64,000 nucleotides of DNA, taken from assembly GCF_028877475.1 (NCBI RefSeq), contig NZ_CP113527.1:1667501-1731500 (forward strand), given 5' to 3'. Origin of the DNA: Lysinibacillus irui (GTDB lineage: Bacteria; Bacillota; Bacilli; Bacillales_A; Planococcaceae). Below the pieces are notes generated by a model. The model was not told where the DNA came from, searched no databases, and saw only the letters and a program-made list of their open reading frames with translations. Below are positions 60,309-64,000 of the stretch, one piece after another (within the stretch, counting starts at the first letter, position 1; each line of letters opens with the position of its first letter). The position numbers and the translations under genes were made by a program.

Positions 60309-61420
60309 GTTAGAGGCTCCTTTCCATCTTGAATGGGTATGGTTAGTACCACACTTGTACCTGTAGGTGTGTTATTTTCAACCGTGGCCGAGCCCTGAAG
60401 AACTTGCATTCTTTCTTTCATTGAATGGATGCCATTGCCAAGCCCTTTCTGCGATAATCCAATTCCATCGTCTTTCATCTCTAGCGTATACAGTCCATTG
60501 TGACAATGGATTGTCATGTGGCATTTTTTTGCCTCACTATGCTTGAGGAGGTTTGTCGTAGCTTCTCGTACACATAAAGCAAGCATCGTTTCCTCCACGC
60601 TAGAAAGGACGATTGTAGGGCATTGATTGTGTAGCGTTGTTGTAATATTCGCGCTTTGTAATAGTTGCTGACAGTGTATTAACTCGGTCTGTAATGATAC
60701 AAAATTCATATCAGATACGAGCTCTCGTACTTGTTTTAGGGCGGTACGAGTAGTGGCTAGTATCTCATTTAATTCTTGTTTGACACTTGAAGGATCTCGG
60801 TCGATTAGTTTAGTCGTTAGCTCTGTTTTGATTTTAATCATCGTCAGCGTATGACCAATCGTGTCATGGAGATCTCTAGCAATTCGCTGTCGTTCCTCTT
60901 GTTGAACGAGCTGCGTATTGACATCAGCCAATTCAGATTGTAGGTTTTTCGACTTTTCTACAAAATAAATAAGGACAGGAAACACCATTTGAATAATCAT
61001 CATTGGTGCTAGTACCTGTGATTCAACTGTTACTAGCGAATCTGTAGTAAGTTTCATGACGCCTAAAAACATGACAGCTATACCAAGCATCCCAATCGCG
61101 ATATGCCATTTCGATTTGGCTCTTCCTAATAAATCGGCAAAGGTAAATCCGAAAATCAGCATAAAGATGTCCTCATATATACCGAGGATAGTAATAAGGA
61201 GGAAGGCTACAAGTGAAGCTACAAGCAACCTCCAATCTCGATGCCATAAAGCTATATAGAAGGCACCGAGATACAAGCCTAAAATCGATATTCGAGCTGC
61301 CAAAGGGAGAGCTGAATGAGACCATAACACCATCGTTATTAAAACAATCAAGGACATCACATCGATGATTAAATAATGCTTTATTTGTTCTCTAGGATAA
61401 ATTTTTATTTCATACACCAT
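60305..61420 (-). CDS. HisKA_3-type sensor histidine kinase
   Basis: A 371-residue kinase with about five N-terminal membrane helices (to residue ~155), a coiled-coil linker (VEKSKNLQSELADVNTQLVQQEERQR), the phospho-acceptor His in ARDLHDTIGHTLTMIKIKTEL, and a HATPase domain with LCVREATTNLLKHSEAK, DDGIGL and GLGNGIHSMKER. The architecture matches DesK. No desaturase gene is adjacent. It lies 13 nt downstream of the DUF418 gene, so the three probably form one operon. Confidence 0.92.
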   Translation of the reverse strand: MVYEIKIYPREQIKHYLIIDVMSLIVLITMVLWSHSALPLAARISILGLYLGAFYIALWHRDWRLLVASLVAFLLITILGIYEDIFMLIFGFTFADLLGRAKSKWHIAIGMLGIAVMFLGVMKLTTDSLVTVESQVLAPMMIIQMVFPVLIYFVEKSKNLQSELADVNTQLVQQEERQRIARDLHDTIGHTLTMIKIKTELTTKLIDRDPSSVKQELNEILATTRTALKQVRELVSDMNFVSLQTELIHCQQLLQSANITTTLHNQCPTIVLSSVEETMLALCVREATTNLLKHSEAKKCHMTIHCHNGLYTLEMKDDGIGLSQKGLGNGIHSMKERMQVLQGSATVENNTPTGTSVVLTIPIQDGKEPLT

Positions 61421-61433
61421 CCTTTGTTGCGTA

Positions 61434-62561
61434 TTACTGTGTCATCGCTTGAATGGTTTTTTTACGAATCCACTCCATCGGGCCCATATGAAAGCGCTGC
61501 TGCCAAAATGACGCTAACATGAGCTGTAGGCAAGATAGGGCTAGCCAAATACTGATAATAACAATGCTATTTAATTGACCTCCTAAGCCAAGCCCCCAGC
61601 CATAAAAAATGATAGAAGCCAGCACGTTTTGGAGGACATAACAGCTCAAAGACATCTTGCCAACTTGTGCAAAACATTGCCACAGCCAATCCAGTCTCTT
61701 ATATTCTACCAGTTTACCTAAAATACCAATATAGCCAATTGATAGAATAGGAGCACATAAATAGCGAACAGGTAAATCAAACAGTCCACCAGGAACAAAT
61801 AACAGTAAATTTAACGGTAGGCCAATATATATACCGATTTTAAAGAGCTTTTGACGAGCTTGACGTCCTTTGTCATGCTGCGAAAATACCTCATTGCGCA
61901 TGAATTTCACACCAAGTAAAAATAAAAAGACATTCATTGGGATAATAAAAATGGCTTCTGTTCGATAAAATAAAAAATTCGTCAGACGATGTTGAACTTG
62001 TGCAAGCCATGTGCCCTGTTCATATAGAGCAGCCACAGTTTCCATACCATTGAAGGAAATAATTGTACCCTGTAGGCTACTAATGAAAATCAATAGAATC
62101 ATAAGGACATGAAAGCTACCAAACAGATAGAAAGCCCATGTCATCACTTTGTCACCTAATCGGATTAGGAAGGCAACTATGAAAGCTGTCACTGCGTAGC
62201 TCATTAAAATATCGTATTCCATGACAAGTGTATAATGCAGCAATCCTTCCAAACCTAAAAAGACAATTGTCCAAAGATAGACGCCCGGCCAAGCATTTCC
62301 TCTTCGTAGAGCTTGTTGGTATTTTAATTGTAAGCCTACCCCAAACATAATGGTTAACAGCCCAAGGAGCTTCCCATTGACGAAAAATAGGACGACCATT
62401 CGTAAAAAGTCATTGAAGGACCACCAACCAGAATAATTACTCGTTGTGATATACGATAAATCTCCTAGATAAGCAAAAATCCAAATATTTGTGCCAAGTG
62501 TTCCTAAGACAGCAAAGCCTCTTAACATATCGATAAAGGGGAGTCGTTGTTGTGTTTGCAT
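61434..62561 (-). CDS. DUF418 (YeiB-like) membrane protein
   Basis: A 375-residue membrane protein with about ten hydrophobic segments. The start RLPFIDMLRGFAVLGTLGTNIWIFAYLG and the C-terminal FHMGPMEWIRKKTIQ (DUF418: G-P-x-E-W-x-x-R) identify the family. ATG at 62561 has a weak ribosome site (AAAGAG); the longer open frame reaches into the upstream gene's terminator and is not used. The family relates to acyltransferase-3-type transporters; no function is established. Confidence 0.87.
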   Translation of the reverse strand: MQTQQRLPFIDMLRGFAVLGTLGTNIWIFAYLGDLSYITTSNYSGWWSFNDFLRMVVLFFVNGKLLGLLTIMFGVGLQLKYQQALRRGNAWPGVYLWTIVFLGLEGLLHYTLVMEYDILMSYAVTAFIVAFLIRLGDKVMTWAFYLFGSFHVLMILLIFISSLQGTIISFNGMETVAALYEQGTWLAQVQHRLTNFLFYRTEAIFIIPMNVFLFLLGVKFMRNEVFSQHDKGRQARQKLFKIGIYIGLPLNLLLFVPGGLFDLPVRYLCAPILSIGYIGILGKLVEYKRLDWLWQCFAQVGKMSLSCYVLQNVLASIIFYGWGLGLGGQLNSIVIISIWLALSCLQLMLASFWQQRFHMGPMEWIRKKTIQAMTQ

Positions 62562-62682
62562 AAGTTTAATCACTCTTTCTTTTGTTTTCTTATGTTTTAA
62601 GAATAAGAAATTATAAAGAGAAAACCTATTCACAGCAGTCAAAGAATCTAGATGACAGGTGTCATAAAATTGCTGTAACGGC

Positions 62683-62711
62683 AAAAAAACCAGCAACATT
62701 AGAAGCTGGCT
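62683..62711 (-). terminator. Terminator of the methyltransferase gene
   Basis: On the minus strand, GCCAGC and GCTGG form a stem around ~10 nt followed by T7. Confidence 0.8.
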
Positions 62712-62714
62712 CAT

Positions 62715-63422
62715 TTATTTTGTACATGAATAAATACGATAGTCCAAATATTTTCCGTATTTTTCGTTCATCGTCATATGCTCATCCATTACATCTAGTA
62801 ATTCGGGTTCAATATGTTGGGAAAAATGAAATTCGTGCTGAGACGAGATGGATTTATTTTTTTGTATTCGAATATTGTGAAACCCAGCTTGCTGCAATAA
62901 TGTGACCCAATCCTTTTTCGTAAGAAGAGATTCAAATCCATAAAACTGCTGGATTTCTTGTGCTAGTTGGGAGGGAAGTATTGCAGGAAGGGTGAATTCA
63001 ATGGCAATAAAGCGGCCCCCTTTTTTTAATAAACGATAAATCTCTTGTAAAGCCCGTTGTTGATTGACAAAGGCCAGAACCGATTCGGCAAGAATGAAGT
63101 CAAAAGACTCTTTTTCAATTGAGGTTTGCTCAATCGAGCCTTCTATAAGGTTGACAGCTAAATGAGTTTTTTGCATTCGTTGTCTAGCTTTTTCGATCAT
63201 AAGAGGATGAACATCGATGCCCGTGACATTTGCCTGATAGAAGGAAGCTAAATAAGCAGCAGTTTGCCCTGTGCCACACCCCACATCTAAAATGTCTACA
63301 CCTCGCTGGATATTCTCATGTTCAAAAAGTGCTTTTGATAGATTAATGCCCCCAGGATGTGCACCTCCGATACCAAATTTAGCTAAAAATTGGAGATAAT
63401 TAGAGCTTTGAATAATAAACAC
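62715..63422 (-). CDS. Class I SAM-dependent methyltransferase
   Basis: A protein of about 235 residues. SAM motif I is VDILDVGCGTGQTAAYLA near residue 45, the acidic end of strand 2 is VTGIDVHPLMI, motif II is FDFILAESVLAF, and the post-II region is LLKKGGRFIAIEF. The start is unclear: GTG at 63422 sits within the ribosome-site-like GAAGGTG. That site would instead favour one of the ATT codons that follow, so the true N-terminus may be a few residues shorter. The substrate is unknown. Confidence 0.87.
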   Translation of the reverse strand: MFIIQSSNYLQFLAKFGIGGAHPGGINLSKALFEHENIQRGVDILDVGCGTGQTAAYLASFYQANVTGIDVHPLMIEKARQRMQKTHLAVNLIEGSIEQTSIEKESFDFILAESVLAFVNQQRALQEIYRLLKKGGRFIAIEFTLPAILPSQLAQEIQQFYGFESLLTKKDWVTLLQQAGFHNIRIQKNKSISSQHEFHFSQHIEPELLDVMDEHMTMNEKYGKYLDYRIYSCTK

Positions 63423-63581
63423 CTTCTTTTTTCTTATAGTATGACAAGAAAACTAGTAAGGTGACGTCCATATAGTAGTGTCTTACGAAATATATTATTT
63501 TTAACACTTCTTCAAATGTCTAATTCATCCTTAAAATTCGCACATATACTATCTTGAAGCTTTCAGATAGGGGGTGTATAA

Positions 63582-63827
63582 ATGCCATATTTCCATCCAA
63601 ATGCTAGAAGGGGATCATATCCGCCGAGCAATAGACAATATTTTGGCCCACCTTTTCGAGGTAGATCCATACAACAACCTTACTATTCTCCTAACCAACA
63701 ATCACAAGGTTTAAGATTAGGGAATTTGCCTGATCATTTAAATACGATTATGGGGCACGCTGGGACGATTACGAATGGAGTCAATATGTTAAGGCAGATG
63801 GGGTCATTACTAAGTTTATTTAAATAA
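63582..63827 (+). CDS. Small YqfQ/VrrA-like protein
   Basis: An 81-residue basic protein, ATG behind GGGGGTG. The N-terminal half is rich in Pro, Tyr, Gln and Arg (FHPNARRGSYPPSNRQYFGP). The C-terminal half is a helical hydrophobic segment (LNTIMGHAGTITNGVNMLRQ then MGSLLSLFK). This two-part form fits the YqfQ/YppG group of small, partly spore-associated proteins; the match is by composition and layout rather than a firm motif. Confidence 0.6.
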   Translation: MPYFHPNARRGSYPPSNRQYFGPPFRGRSIQQPYYSPNQQSQGLRLGNLPDHLNTIMGHAGTITNGVNMLRQMGSLLSLFK

Positions 63828-63836
63828 AAGCTAAAA

Positions 63837-63866
63837 ACCCTCTTAAGAGAAGGATCTTAAGAGGGT
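63837..63866 (-). terminator. Terminator serving the gene at the right edge
   Basis: ACCCTCTTAAGA and TCTTAAGAGGGT form a perfect 12-bp stem. On the minus strand it is followed by TTTTTAGC. Confidence 0.82.
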
Positions 63867-63878
63867 ACATAAAAGTGT

Positions 63879-64000
63879 TTAATTGACTTGGACAAGTTGC
63901 TTTTCAATAATAGAACGATTTTTTTCTTTAAATAGCTCATTATGAGAGGAGACCATACCATGACGATAGGCTGATGGCTCTAAATAAGTCTTAATCGAGT
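63879..64000 (-). CDS. C-terminal end of an unidentified protein (cut by window edge)
   Basis: On the minus strand an open frame from the window edge reads SIKTYLEPSAYRHGMVSSHN, then ELFKEKNRSIIEKQLVQVN, and stops at 63879-63881. It is followed by the terminator at 63837-63866, which supports a real gene end. The protein was not recognised. Confidence 0.6.
   Translation of the reverse strand, partial: SIKTYLEPSAYRHGMVSSHNELFKEKNRSIIEKQLVQVN

Noticed and set aside
59703..62561. DesKR fatty-acid desaturase control system
   Set aside because: The kinase-regulator pair has the same layout as DesKR, but no desaturase gene lies beside it; the neighbour is a DUF418 protein, so the specific name was not given.

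Overview
The window is a low-GC Gram-positive chromosome segment from a spore-forming Bacillaceae member. Lysinibacillus or a close relative fits best. That is an inference from the B. subtilis-like blocks lutABC/lutR, ccdA-yneI-yneJ-yneK, DUF1659-DUF2922-YvrJ and dpp/ykf, from spore-coat-type proteins, and from purine-rich 21-nt intergenic repeats. No rRNA, tRNA, CRISPR array, intact insertion sequence or prophage was seen.

Layout. 0-4.3 kb: a partial MutS2-like gene, a lipoprotein, and a divergent XRE-TPR regulator/MFS exporter pair with three shared palindromes. 4.3-8.6 kb: the lactate utilisation operon lutABC and its regulator lutR, then a second LutR-type operator with no gene behind it. 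8.6-15.2 kb: cytochrome c maturation (ccdA, a CheY-like protein, ccdC), repeat array 1, yneK, the DUF1659/DUF2922/YvrJ trio, a Sco lipoprotein, and an ECF sigma factor whose anti-sigma gene carries an in-frame TGA. 15.2-19.5 kb: a caspase-like small protein, a frameshifted chemotaxis receptor and an alanine/Na+ symporter. 19.7-32.8 kb: a large cell-wall-peptide scavenging locus with a racemase, P1 peptidase, D-Ala-D-Ala dipeptidase, DppA, a Dpp ABC transporter, LD-carboxypeptidase, a cytosolic beta-lactamase-fold protein and a YkfC-like endopeptidase, interrupted by repeat array 2. 33.4-40.4 kb: a GH73-LysM protein, a MoxR ATPase with a VWA-metallopeptidase, an SMR pair running into repeat array 3, and a HAD phosphatase.

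40.5-48.8 kb is the most unusual part. It holds a coat-like protein, a YheCD ATP-grasp/MurF-like fusion, a stand-alone ATP-grasp ligase, two MurF-like ligases with altered substrate motifs, and a secreted NlpC/P60 protein with a pseudogene copy beside it. ATP-grasp plus Mur-ligase is the enzyme logic of cyanophycin synthetase, so an undescribed, possibly spore-linked peptide or polyamide pathway is proposed.

49-64 kb: a VOC protein, repeat array 4, a cobalamin riboswitch without a recognisable B12 gene, a TetR regulator with a large palindrome, a butanediol-type dehydrogenase, a PepSY membrane protein, two two-component systems, an ankyrin lipoprotein, a CPBP protease, a secreted protein of unknown function, a DUF418 protein, a methyltransferase and two small or partial genes.

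Four 21-nt-period repeat arrays sit between operons. Several genes are decayed (anti-sigma factor, chemotaxis receptor, HTH remnant, NlpC remnant), so some gene loss, or sequencing error at the two single-base lesions, should be considered.
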